This document shows, piece after piece, positions 17,017-24,895 of a DNA stretch of 64,000 nt; the stretch's first letter is position 1, and every line of letters begins with the position of its first letter. The notes under the pieces are model-generated. The model made no database searches. It saw only the letters and a list, made by a program, of their open reading frames with translations, and had not been told where the DNA came from. The stretch comes from Sinorhizobium numidicum (GTDB taxonomy: Bacteria; Pseudomonadota; Alphaproteobacteria; Rhizobiales; Rhizobiaceae), in contig NZ_CP120368.1 in NCBI RefSeq assembly GCF_029892045.1, positions 3,287,501-3,351,500 of the forward strand. The letters are read 5' to 3'. A program made the position numbers and the translations under genes.

Positions 17017-18117
17017 ATGACAGAAGCATCCACGCAGAAGCCGATTCCCGTAACCGTGCTCACGGGCTATCTCGGCGCCGGCAAGACAACGCTGCTCAAT
17101 CGCATCCTCAGCGAGAATCACGGCCGGAAATATGCGGTCATCGTCAACGAATTCGGCGAGATCGGCATCGACAACGACCTGATCGTCGAATCGGACGAGG
17201 AAATCTACGAGATGAACAACGGCTGCGTTTGCTGCACCGTTCGCGGCGACCTGATCCGCGTCGTCGAAGGGCTGATGCGCCGCCCCGGCCGTTTCGACGC
17301 GATCATCGTCGAGACCACCGGCCTTGCCGATCCGGTTCCAGTCGCCCAGACCTTCTTCATGGATGACGACGTGCGCGCCAAGACCGAGCTCGACGCCGTC
17401 GTCGCTCTCGTCGACGCCAAGCACCTGCCGCTGCGGCTGAAGGACAGCCGCGAGGCGGAGGACCAGATCGCCTTCGCCGACGTCGTGCTGCTCAACAAGA
17501 CCGATCTCGTGACGCCGGAAGAACTCGAGCGGATCGAGGCGACGGTGCGCGTCATCAATCCGTCTGCCCGGATCTACAGGACGCAGCGCTCCGAAATCGA
17601 CCTGACCAAGGTTCTCGACCAGGGCGCCTTCAATCTCGAAAAGGCACTCGAAAACGACCCGCACTTCCTCGACCAGGACGAGCACGACGGTCACGTCTGC
17701 GGCCCGGATTGCGATCACGACCATCATCATCACAATGACCATCACGATCATGATCATCACGGCCATGAGCATGATCACCACCATCATCACAATGACAGCC
17801 CGTCGCCGATCCACGACGTGACGGTGCAGTCGATCTCTTTGCGCGGCGGCGAGATGAATTCGGACCGCTTCTTCCCCTGGATCCAGAAGATCACCCAGAC
17901 CGAGGGACCGAACATACTGCGCCTGAAGGGCATCATCGCCTTTGCAGGCGACGCGGAGCGCTACGTGGTGCAGGGCGTTCACATGATCATCGAGGGCGAC
18001 CACCAGCGCGCCTGGAAGGATGGCGAGAAGCGCGAAAGCCGGCTGGTCTTCATCGGTCGCGATCTCGACCGCGAGAAGCTCGAACGCACCTTCAAAGCTT
18101 GCGAGGTCCAGGCATGA
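17017..18117 (+). CDS. CobW/COG0523-family metal chaperone GTPase with His-rich loop
   Basis: Cytosolic G3E-family GTPase, a putative metal (zinc or cobalt) insertase. The 366-residue product has a P-loop (LTGYLGAGKTTLLN), the metal-binding GCVCCTVRGDL motif (CxCC), the NKTD nucleotide-specificity motif, and a C-terminal CobW domain. Between the domains, around residues 228-270, is a very His/Asp-rich tract that includes CGPDCDHDHHHHNDHH, a likely metal-buffering loop. ATG 17017 has GAGG just upstream and starts directly before the P-loop; an upstream in-frame start is less likely. The stop codon lies inside a rhizobial repeat. A WD40 gene follows 64 bases later, a pairing I recall from other alphaproteobacteria. 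Confidence 0.88.
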   Translation: MTEASTQKPIPVTVLTGYLGAGKTTLLNRILSENHGRKYAVIVNEFGEIGIDNDLIVESDEEIYEMNNGCVCCTVRGDLIRVVEGLMRRPGRFDAIIVETTGLADPVPVAQTFFMDDDVRAKTELDAVVALVDAKHLPLRLKDSREAEDQIAFADVVLLNKTDLVTPEELERIEATVRVINPSARIYRTQRSEIDLTKVLDQGAFNLEKALENDPHFLDQDEHDGHVCGPDCDHDHHHHNDHHDHDHHGHEHDHHHHHNDSPSPIHDVTVQSISLRGGEMNSDRFFPWIQKITQTEGPNILRLKGIIAFAGDAERYVVQGVHMIIEGDHQRAWKDGEKRESRLVFIGRDLDREKLERTFKACEVQA

Positions 18118-18170
18118 TCCGGAAAGGTGATTGCCGGCTTTCGCATGAGATCATGCTGAAACAAGAGAGC
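18112..18170. repeat. Rhizobial GCATGATC inverted-repeat element
   Basis: Imperfect palindrome with GCATGATC at 18112-18119 and GATCATGC at 18149-18156, with GGAAAG and CTTTCG matching inside, then TGAAACAAGAGAGC. It resembles a short intergenic repeat that is frequent in Rhizobiaceae genomes (recognised from memory). It supplies the TGA stop of the upstream CobW gene. Confidence 0.6.
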
Positions 18171-18181
18171 CTGACCAACTG

Positions 18182-19171
18182 ATGCCGACAGTCGCTCCGC
18201 TCGATCTTGAAGGCCACGTCGTCGGCGTCGTCTTCCTTAAGGATACCCCGTTCTTCGCCGGAGCCGCAGGCACGATTCACCGCCTCGACCAAGGTCACAA
18301 AACGACCGAAGCGCATGACGGTTTGCTTTCGCTCGCTTATGACGAGGCGAGCGATACGCTCCTGACCGGCGGCGAGGACGGCAAGGTAATGCGCATCTCG
18401 GCCGACGGGACCGCCAGCCTTGTTGCTGAAACGTCGCGCAAGTGGATTTCGCAGGTCTCAGGCGGGCCGCAGGGCGCGGTCGCCTATGCCTATGGCAAGA
18501 CGACCTTTGTCCGGCTTGCCGACGGCACCACCAAGGAATTTCCCGAGGAGCGCACGGTCGAAGGCATTGCCTTCGCGCCGAAGGGGTTGCGGATCGCGGT
18601 TGCGCGCTACAATGGCGTATCGCTGCATTGGGTCGCGATGACCGGGCAGCCGGTCGATCTCGAATGGAAGGGCGCCCATACCGGTGTCACTTTCTCTCCC
18701 GACGGCCGCTTCGTTGTCACGACCATGCAGGAAAACGCTCTCCACGGCTGGAAACTTGACGCAAAGCCAGGCGCCGAGGCGCGGCACATGCGCATGACCG
18801 GCTACCCGGCCAAGGTGAAGTCGCTTTCCTGGTCCGCCAAGGGCAAGTGGCTCGCCTCTTCCGGCGCGCCGGCCGCCATCATCTGGCCCTTCCAGGGCAA
18901 AGATGGGCCGATGGGCAAGGCCCCGCTCGAGCTTGGCACCCGCGCCAATATCATGGTGACGACCGTCGCCTGTCACCCGGCTGAAGACGTCGTCGCCGTC
19001 GGCTACGAGGACGGCATGATCCTCGCCGCCCGCTTCGCCGACAGCAAGGAAGTGCTGCTGCGCCGCCCCGGCAAGGGTGCGATTACGGCGATGGCCTGGA
19101 ACAGAAACGGTCGGCAGCTTGCCTTCGGTTCGGCGGCCGGCGATTGCGGCGTGGTGGACATCGCCGGGTAG
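18182..19171 (+). CDS. WD40-repeat protein, partner of the CobW GTPase
   Basis: 329-residue beta-propeller made of degenerate WD40 repeats, probably a protein-interaction scaffold. Blade-like units recur with DG and GG turns and hydrophobic strands (LSLAYDEASDTLLTGGEDGKV, VEGIAFAPKGLRIAVARYNG, GVTFSPDGRFVVTTMQENA, KSLSWSAKGKWLASSGAPA, AITAMAWNRNGRQLAFGSA). There is no signal peptide, so it is cytosolic. It follows the CobW gene closely on the same strand, which suggests a shared role in metal handling; the actual function is unknown. Confidence 0.82.
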   Translation: MPTVAPLDLEGHVVGVVFLKDTPFFAGAAGTIHRLDQGHKTTEAHDGLLSLAYDEASDTLLTGGEDGKVMRISADGTASLVAETSRKWISQVSGGPQGAVAYAYGKTTFVRLADGTTKEFPEERTVEGIAFAPKGLRIAVARYNGVSLHWVAMTGQPVDLEWKGAHTGVTFSPDGRFVVTTMQENALHGWKLDAKPGAEARHMRMTGYPAKVKSLSWSAKGKWLASSGAPAAIIWPFQGKDGPMGKAPLELGTRANIMVTTVACHPAEDVVAVGYEDGMILAARFADSKEVLLRRPGKGAITAMAWNRNGRQLAFGSAAGDCGVVDIAG

Positions 19172-19217
19172 AGCCTATCTAGCGGCTGCGATGGCCGCCT
19201 CGCGTCTCGCGCGACGC

Positions 19218-19280
19218 GCCTCTCACCCTGGCCTTCTCGCCGCCTGCGGGGAGAAGGTGGCGCAGCCGGATAAGGGGGAA
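19218..19280. repeat. Rhizobial intergenic palindrome (CTTCTC..GAGAAGG type)
   Basis: CCTTCTCGCCGCCTGCGGGGAGAAGG forms a hairpin flanked by CTCACCCTGG and CAGCCGGATAAGGGG. It is the same kind of repeat as at 40174-40238 and 47359-47520 and is typical of rhizobial intergenic DNA. Confidence 0.6.
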
Positions 19281-19314
19281 TCGCGAAGCCCGCTTCGCTG
19301 CGTGCCACCAGTCG

Positions 19315-19760
19315 TTACCATTCAGGCTCCAGATGCGGGCGGCCGTTCGAGGTCTTTTCTATCGTCCGCCCGGTATCGTCGATGGTCACCGTTACCCGCT
19401 GGCGGAAGGCCGAGAAGCTTTCGAATGTGACCACATCGACCGGTTCGTCGAATTTGAACGCAGGCGATATCGCCCCGGCTGTGCGGTCAGCGCATGAACC
19501 GAAAGGATTTCCGCCTCGAAAGCCTGGCCGAGATAATGACCCTTGACCCGCGATCCGAGCATCCACGGATCGAAGGGCGGTCGGTTGCCGGCGGCGGCAT
19601 GGAGAGTATTCCAATCGCGGTAGCCGTATTGAGCGGCGATCAGTTCGAGCGATTTTGAGTGACTGATTTCCTCGCCCTGCGATGCGAGCCGGGAGCGCAG
19701 GCGTTTTGCCTGATCCTTCAGCACGTCGAGTGCGGGAAGCGTCGTTGTTTGATGCACCAT
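19315..19760 (-). pseudogene. Frameshifted glyoxalase-superfamily protein gene
   Basis: Two overlapping minus-strand frames encode parts of one protein. From the ATG at 19760 (AGGAGA upstream) the first frame reads TTTLPALDVLKDQAKRLRSRL, then SKSLELIAAQYGYRDWNTLHAAA, which I recognise as the glyoxalase-superfamily (Glyoxalase_8-like) N-terminus, and continues to about LTAQPGRYRLR. The family C-terminus, FDEPVDVVTFESFSAFRQRVTV to GRTIEKTSNGRPHLEPEW, is in another frame ending at 19315. One missing base near 19458/19459 would join them (RYRLR-x-FKFDEPVD). Left as is, the product ends in 20-odd unrelated residues at 19392. The protein may be inactive, or the base may be a sequencing error. Confidence 0.72.
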
Positions 19761-20043
19761 GACAGGGTCTCCTGCTGCGGCATGCAATTTCAGGATGGGT
19801 GCCCGCATTGCCATCGGTTCGCATGCCGTTGAGGCGTGACCGTGTCAAAAGGAGGGACTTCACCAAAGCTGACGCTCGCGGACGGCAGGGGCCCTCGCCC
19901 GCCGCATCCGTAAGGCAAGCTGCCGAGGCTGTCAAACGAGCGTGCGACGATGGATCGGCAACGACCTTGCCAAAGATGGCGAGCCGACGCTTGCGCGCAC
20001 GCCAAAGCTGTGAGAGGACTTGGCGACCCGAAGGGAGGACATC

Positions 20044-20676
20044 ATGAGCGAAGTCACCATACTTGCATTCGCGCTCGTCGCTTTCATCGGCATTGCGACG
20101 CCCGGACCGACGGTGCTGCTAGCTCTCACCAACGGCTCACGCTACGGCGTGAATCGGGCGGCGGCAGGCATGGTCGGCGCAGTTCTATCCGATTTCGTAC
20201 TGATCGGCGCCGTGGCGCTCGGCCTCGGCGCGCTTTTGGCCGCGTCCGAGTTCTGGTTCACGGTCGTCAAGTGGCTGGGCGCCGCCTATCTCGCCTACTT
20301 GGGCGTCATGCTGCTGCGCTCCAAGGGCACGCTGGAGGTGCCGGGCGGCGAGAGCACGGCCGGCGCAGCCACGACACGCGGGATCTTCATGAAGAGTTTC
20401 CTTGTCGCCGTCACCAATCCCAAGGGCTATTTGTTCTTCTCGGCCTTCCTGCCCCAGTTCATCGATTCCGGACTGCCGCAGGCGACGCAATATGCCGTCC
20501 TGGCGGTCGTCTTCGCCTCGATCGATTTCGTGGTGATGTTCGGCTACGCGCTGGTCGGCTCGCAAGCCGTCCGTTTCCTGAAGCGCTCCGGCGCGATCTG
20601 GCTCGATCGCTTCTGCGGCGGCGCCTTGTTGGCGATCGCCGGATCTCTCGCCCTTTATCGGCGTGCCACGAACTGA
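20044..20676 (+). CDS. LysE/RhtB family amino acid exporter
   Basis: Inner-membrane exporter of amino acids or related compounds, 210 residues with about six hydrophobic segments. The N-terminus shows the family pattern ILAFALVAFIGIATPGPTVLLALTNGSRYG; a central KWLGAAYLAYLGVMLLRS and a VAVTNPKGYLFFSAFLPQFI segment are also typical of LysE/RhtB proteins. ATG 20044 is supported by GGGAGGA about 5 bases upstream. The substrate is unknown. A VOC protein gene follows 51 bases later on the same strand. Confidence 0.92.
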   Translation: MSEVTILAFALVAFIGIATPGPTVLLALTNGSRYGVNRAAAGMVGAVLSDFVLIGAVALGLGALLAASEFWFTVVKWLGAAYLAYLGVMLLRSKGTLEVPGGESTAGAATTRGIFMKSFLVAVTNPKGYLFFSAFLPQFIDSGLPQATQYAVLAVVFASIDFVVMFGYALVGSQAVRFLKRSGAIWLDRFCGGALLAIAGSLALYRRATN

Positions 20677-20727
20677 GATGTTGCGCACAAGGACAATGCA
20701 GGAAGAAGCGGCGGAAGAGAACCGTCC

Positions 20728-21126
20728 ATGATCGGATACACGATGGTCGGAACTGCAGATCTGAACCGGGCCGAACAGTTCTACGATCCGTTGATGGCCT
20801 TGCTAGGCCAGGAGCGCTGCTTTTCGGACGAGCAGTTCGCCTCCTGGGGCCGAAAGGATGACGATAGGGCGCCGCGCTTCTTCACCGGATATCCGTTCGA
20901 CGGCAACAGCGCCTCGGTCGGCAACGGCGCGATGACCGCCTTCCTCATCGAAAGCCCGGAAGTGATCGATCGAATGTTCGAGATTGCGTTGGAGCGCGGC
21001 GGGCAGGACGAGGGGAAGCCCGGCTTTCGCCCGCAGTACGGCGAGGGCTTCTACGCCGCCTATGTACGCGACCCGGACGGCAATAAACTGGCCTTTGTCT
21101 GCTACGATGCAGGAAAACCGGCCTGA
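20728..21126 (+). CDS. VOC (glyoxalase/bleomycin-resistance-like) family protein
   Basis: 132-residue vicinal-oxygen-chelate protein with the two beta-alpha-beta-beta-beta halves of the fold: MIGYTMVGTADLNRAEQFYDPLMALLG at the start and FYAAYVRDPDGNKLAFVCYD at the end. The Glu/His metal ligands are not all obvious, so it may be a non-enzymatic or divergent member. It is probably co-transcribed with the LysE gene. A RIME repeat follows. Confidence 0.88.
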   Translation: MIGYTMVGTADLNRAEQFYDPLMALLGQERCFSDEQFASWGRKDDDRAPRFFTGYPFDGNSASVGNGAMTAFLIESPEVIDRMFEIALERGGQDEGKPGFRPQYGEGFYAAYVRDPDGNKLAFVCYDAGKPA

Positions 21127-21145
21127 GTTCCTCCGGTCGGATCTA

Positions 21146-21248
21146 CTGCATGTTTCCTTAAATCGGAACCGATTTAAGGACAAAAACATGCAGCAATTCA
21201 AAGTGCTACAGCGACCTTTGTGCGTTTGAAAAGACGCACGGCGCTGTA
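21146..21248 (+). repeat. RIME repeat, copy 1
   Basis: About 103 bases with two inverted repeats: CCTTAAATCGG / CCGATTTAAGG within CATGTTT..AAACATG, then CTACAGCG..CGCTGTA around a GTGCGT..ACGCAC hairpin. The same unit occurs at 28547 (same orientation) and at 33922 and 60569 (reversed). It matches the Rhizobium intergenic mosaic element in size and structure. Confidence 0.85.
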
Positions 21249-21328
21249 ATACTGCCTGGCGAGCTATAGCCCCGCGTGCCCATCCTTTAATTCCGAAGAC
21301 ACTGTGAGAGGGCGTGCCCTCCAAAACG

Positions 21329-21369
21329 CAGCGCTCCCGCCGCCGACTGCAGCAGGAGCGCTGTTCTTT
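21329..21369. terminator. Hairpin between the convergent VOC and GNAT genes
   Basis: Perfect 9-bp arms CAGCGCTCC / GGAGCGCTG with a 17-base loop, followed on the plus strand by TTCTTT and on the minus strand by CGTTTTGG. Lying between two convergent genes, it could end both transcripts. Confidence 0.5.
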
Positions 21370-21401
21370 GTCCGCCTCCGCAGGGTGAGAGGCGGCAAGC
21401 T

Positions 21402-21992
21402 TTATGCCGCGCGCTTGAGCGGCGGCAAGGCCAGCTTCCGGCCGCTCGCGACCAGCAAACCGGCGGCACTCTCGAGCCAACCTTCCTTGAGCTCAAGCGC
21501 CAGGAAACGGTTGCGCTCGAAGGGACCTGGCATCACGAGATGCTGCGTAAGCGTCGTAAAGAAGCCGAAGCGTTCATAGTAGGCGGCATCGCCGACGAGC
21601 AGGATGGCGCCGTGGCCGCGGTGCTTCGCCTCCTGGATGGCGGCGCGCATCAGCATGCCGCCAATGCCTTTGCCCTCATGGGCCGGGTCGACCGCAAGCG
21701 GGCCGAGAAGCAGCGCCGGGATGGCGTGTCCTTCGCGGTTTACACCGGCCTCGACATTCCAGAGGCGCACCGTGCCGATGACATGGCCGTCGAGGTCGCG
21801 CGCAACCAGCGCGAGACCCTCAGCGGGCACCCGCCCGCGCCGGAGCTTTTCCGACGATTTCTTGCGGCGGCCCGGACCCATGGCGCGGTCGAGCAGGTTT
21901 TCCCGCGCAACGACATCGCCCGGGTTCTCGGAATCGATCACAAAGGTGGACGGCGCGAAGAACGCGCGTAGGGCATCAACAACAGCGGCCAT
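21402..21992 (-). CDS. GNAT family N-acetyltransferase
   Basis: 196-residue acetyl-CoA-dependent acyltransferase with the standard GNAT core: HVIGTVRLWNVEAG (beta4 region), LLGPLAVDPAHEGKGIGGMLM with the acetyl-CoA-binding QxxGxG/A-like loop, and AILLVGDAAYYERFGF (beta5-alpha4). The YYERFGF ending is typical of the YhbS-like group. The N-terminal 50 residues (DVVARENLLDRAMGPGRRKKSS) also occur in that group. The substrate is unknown. ATG supported by GGGAGG. Downstream of the decarboxylase gene, separated by a stable hairpin. Confidence 0.88.
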   Translation of the reverse strand: MAAVVDALRAFFAPSTFVIDSENPGDVVARENLLDRAMGPGRRKKSSEKLRRGRVPAEGLALVARDLDGHVIGTVRLWNVEAGVNREGHAIPALLLGPLAVDPAHEGKGIGGMLMRAAIQEAKHRGHGAILLVGDAAYYERFGFFTTLTQHLVMPGPFERNRFLALELKEGWLESAAGLLVASGRKLALPPLKRAA

Positions 21993-22052
21993 CGGGGCCT
22001 CCCGTCATCAAAAACCGCTTCAGGCGGAACTGCGAAGAATTGTGAAATCGCC

Positions 22053-22075
22053 GCTCCCGCTTAAAAAGCGGGAGC
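22053..22075 (-). terminator. Hairpin after the ornithine decarboxylase gene
   Basis: Perfect inverted repeat GCTCCCGCTT / AAGCGGGAGC with 10-bp arms and a 3-base loop, 9 bases beyond the decarboxylase stop. There is no T-run after it on the minus strand, so termination may be partial or Rho-assisted. Confidence 0.6.
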
Positions 22076-22083
22076 AAGCTGGA

Positions 22084-23223
22084 TCAGATCACATAGGACT
22101 TCAGCGGCTCGAAGCCGTTGAAGGCTACTGCCGAGTAGGTCGTCGTGTAAGCGCCGGTGCCTTCGATCAGAACCTCGTCGCCGATCGTCAGCGAGATCGG
22201 CAGCGGATACATGTTCTTCTCGTAAAGCACGTCGGCCGAATCGCAGGTCGGACCGGCAATGACGCAGGGCTCCATATCGTCACCATCGCGCGCGGTGCGG
22301 ATGGGGTAACGGATCGCCTCGTCCATCGTCTCGGCGAGACCGCCGAACTTGCCGATGTCGAGGAACACCCAGCGGTGACCGTCGTTGTCCGACTTCTTCG
22401 AGACGAGGACGACTTCCGCCTTGATCACGCCCGCATTGCCGACCATGCCGCGGCCCGGCTCGATGATCGTCTCCGGGAGCTTGTTGCCGAAGTGCTTCTT
22501 CAGCGCACCGAAGATCGCCTGGCCATAGGCTTCGGCCGATGGAACGTCCTTCAGGTACTTCGTCGGGAAGCCGCCGCCCATATTGACCATCTTGAGCTCG
22601 ATGCCCTGCTTTGCCAGCTGCACGAAGACGCGCTTGGCATCGGCGAGCGCCGCATCCCAGGCGTCGAGCTTCGTCATTTGCGAACCGACATGGAACGACA
22701 CGCCATAGGAGACGAGGCCGAGCTGATGGGCGTAGACGAGTACGTCGACAGCCATCTGCGGCACGCAGCCGAACTTGCGCGACAGCGGCCACTCGGCGCC
22801 TTCGCCATCGGTCAGCACGCGGCAGAAGACACGGGCGCCCGGAGCGGCGCGCGCGACCTTCTCGACCTCTTCGTGACTGTCGACGGCGAACAGGTTGATC
22901 CCCAGGGCATGAGCACGGGCAACGTCCCGCTCCTTCTTGATGGTGTTGCCATAGGAGATACGGGTCGGGGTCGCACCAGCATCAAGCGCCATTTCGATTT
23001 CGGCGACGGACGCGCAATCGAAATTGGAGCCGAGACCGGCGAGGAGACGCAGGACTTCCGGCGCCGGGTTGGCCTTGACGGCGTAGTAGATCGCACTGTC
23101 CGGCAGCGCATGACGGAAGGCCTTGAAATTGTCGCGCACGATGTCGAGGTCGACAACGAGGCATGGGCCTTCGGGTCGTCGGGTGTTGAGAAAGTCGATG
23201 ATGCGTGCCGTGGTCATGGCCAT
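22084..23223 (-). CDS. odc2: Ornithine/lysine decarboxylase (alanine-racemase-fold, type III PLP)
   Basis: PLP enzyme that makes putrescine (or cadaverine) from ornithine (or lysine). The 379-residue product has the eukaryotic-type ODC fold: PLP lysine in YYAVKANPAPEVL (about Lys52), FDCASVAEIEMAL, SFHVGSQM, GGGFP, the EPGRGMV phosphate-binding loop and the C-terminal GPTCDSADVLY catalytic cysteine. ATG 23223 follows CAGGGAAT; ATG 23217 is an alternative, and a 423-residue frame from further upstream would run through the leader. The gene resembles the second ornithine decarboxylase of S. meliloti (name from memory). It is preceded by a long structured leader probably of the speF type. Confidence 0.9.
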   Translation of the reverse strand: MAMTTARIIDFLNTRRPEGPCLVVDLDIVRDNFKAFRHALPDSAIYYAVKANPAPEVLRLLAGLGSNFDCASVAEIEMALDAGATPTRISYGNTIKKERDVARAHALGINLFAVDSHEEVEKVARAAPGARVFCRVLTDGEGAEWPLSRKFGCVPQMAVDVLVYAHQLGLVSYGVSFHVGSQMTKLDAWDAALADAKRVFVQLAKQGIELKMVNMGGGFPTKYLKDVPSAEAYGQAIFGALKKHFGNKLPETIIEPGRGMVGNAGVIKAEVVLVSKKSDNDGHRWVFLDIGKFGGLAETMDEAIRYPIRTARDGDDMEPCVIAGPTCDSADVLYEKNMYPLPISLTIGDEVLIEGTGAYTTTYSAVAFNGFEPLKSYVI

Positions 23224-23640
23224 ATTCCCTGATCCATTAAACTCCACAACTGTGGAGGACAAAGGGCATACGCGCGCTTGCACAGGTGCCAGCCGGTGGA
23301 GACCCCGGAACCATGCATGCGCTCGATGCGCGAAACGTTGAATCGAAGCCCGCAAAGGCTAGGATTCGGCTTTGTCTGCCATGGATTGGAGGGAATAACC
23401 CAACCGCACTTCCGGCAATGAAGGTGTGCCTCTTCAGTAACCCCGGCTGTTGGAGAGCCGGCAGACACCAGAAAGGCCCGCACCGTCGTTGCTTCAAGAT
23501 GTCCTCGCATTTCCCGGTTGGCCGGAATAGCGACTGGAGGGGTTAGTTCCAGGTACCTTACCGATACCCTCACCTAATCGAGGGTCGGCGGACACCCACA
23601 GGCACGTGCGACTTTGGGCAAGGGGTAGGTAAGAAAAAAC
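23224..23640 (-). ncRNA. Putative speF-type structured mRNA leader of the decarboxylase gene
   Basis: About 420 bases before the decarboxylase start hold no gene of their own in either direction. On the minus strand they form many G/C-rich complementary blocks, ending in CTCCACA-GT-TGTGGAG about 20 bases before the start codon. The speF RNA motif is a known leader of about 400 nt found before ornithine decarboxylase genes in alphaproteobacteria. The fit is by context, size and general appearance; I could not test it against a covariance model. Confidence 0.6.
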
Positions 23641-23886
23641 ACTGTCGTAATCAAGAGTTTTTTCCGTTTGCCGCGCAATTTTTTCTGGACCCGAAAACAT
23701 TGTCAGTGTTCACTTTCATTGAACAATCGCCACTGCGCCGAGGCTGGCCGCCGAAAGCCGGAAATGAGGGAATCCGGACCGAATTTCGGCCGCCGGTGCC
23801 AACATCGATGCGGCTGAAGCAAAAGGCAGGCGAAATGCTCCGCGGCGAATCAGTTTGCCGCGCGACTTCGGGAGGAATGATCGGCC
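23641..23886. promoter_or_regulatory. Divergent promoter region between decarboxylase leader and LysR
   Basis: About 246 bases from which the leftward decarboxylase leader and the rightward LysR gene must both be transcribed. The left end has A/T-rich tracts (GTAAGAAAAAAC, AGTTTTTTCC, AATTTTTTCT) that could be promoter or upstream-element sequence. I see no firm -35/-10 pair. Confidence 0.4.
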
Positions 23887-24780
23887 ATGGACACCTTGAC
23901 CCGCATCCGCGCCTTTATCGACGTCGTGGACGCGGAAGGATTCTCGGCCGCCGCCCGGCGCGTCGGCAAATCCAAGGCACTTCTGTCGAAATATGTGCGG
24001 GAGCTCGAAGACGAACTCGGCGCACTGCTCCTCAACCGCACGACGCGGCAGTTCTCACTGACCGAAGCGGGGCACACCTATTACCGCACCGCGTCCGAGA
24101 TCCTGAAGGAGATCGACAATCTCGCCGATCTCGTTCGCGCCAACAATTCCGATCTGCGCGGCCGTCTCAGAATCACCGTTCCGCGGACCTTCGTCGATGC
24201 GGAGATCGGTCAGTCACTGATAGATTTCGGTAAGCAGCACCCGGAGCTGTTGCTTGATATCGTTTCCGACGACCGTTTCATCGACCTCGTCGAGGAGGGC
24301 TTCGACGTCGCGATTCGCATTAGCCGGCTGGAGGATTCGACGCTGATCGCGCGCAAGCTCGACGACTTCCAGGTGCTGCTCTGTGCCTCGCCGGAATTCA
24401 TGACCAAAGTCGGTCAGCTCAATCATCCGAGCGAGCTTTCCAAGATCCCGTGCATTCTCGACACCAACGGGCGCTCCTATTCGAACTGGCGCTTCATCGA
24501 GCCGGACGGTTCGCCCTTCACGGTTCCGGTCAGCGGGCAGATCGAGGTCAATAGCCCGCTTGCATCCGTGCGCGCCGCAGTGAGCGGCATCGGGGTGGCG
24601 CCCGTGCCGGACTTCATCGCCCGGCCGAAGATCCTGTCCGGCGAACTCGTGACGCTATTCGACGATTTCCTGCCGAAGGACCGCGGTATCTACGCGATCT
24701 ATCCGCATCGGCGCTATCTGCCGACCAAGGTGCGTACCTTCGTCGATTTCGTCCACGGCTGGTTCCGCAAGTCGCAATAA
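23887..24780 (+). CDS. LysR family transcriptional regulator
   Basis: 297-residue LysR-type regulator. The N-terminal winged helix-turn-helix is typical (RIRAFIDVVDAEGFSAAARRVG, then KSKALLSKYVRELEDELGA, LLNRTTRQFSLTEAG), followed by the linker helix and a periplasmic-binding-protein-like domain that starts at LRGRLRITVPRTFVD. The Ser/Thr-Lys pattern belongs to the CrgA-like subgroup. GGGAGGAATGATCGGCC precedes the ATG. It is divergent from the decarboxylase but separated by its long leader; the target is unknown. Confidence 0.93.
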   Translation: MDTLTRIRAFIDVVDAEGFSAAARRVGKSKALLSKYVRELEDELGALLLNRTTRQFSLTEAGHTYYRTASEILKEIDNLADLVRANNSDLRGRLRITVPRTFVDAEIGQSLIDFGKQHPELLLDIVSDDRFIDLVEEGFDVAIRISRLEDSTLIARKLDDFQVLLCASPEFMTKVGQLNHPSELSKIPCILDTNGRSYSNWRFIEPDGSPFTVPVSGQIEVNSPLASVRAAVSGIGVAPVPDFIARPKILSGELVTLFDDFLPKDRGIYAIYPHRRYLPTKVRTFVDFVHGWFRKSQ

Positions 24781-24895
24781 TTATCGGCGCAACCCGCATC
24801 TGCTGCCAGGCGAAGTCCCAATTCCGTCCCATTTGCGGTACATTCGGAGGGCGATTCGTACGGTCCGCTTTCGGCCCAAAAGGATTTCCATTCCC

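Noticed and set aside
21604..23232. A 542-codon open frame on the plus strand over the GNAT and decarboxylase genes
   Set aside because: It crosses the GNAT gene, the intergenic hairpin and the decarboxylase; no sensible protein.
23214..23573. A 119-codon minus-strand frame within the decarboxylase leader
   Set aside because: It overlaps the decarboxylase start in a different frame and its translation shows no family; structured leader is the better explanation, although a leader peptide cannot be wholly excluded.
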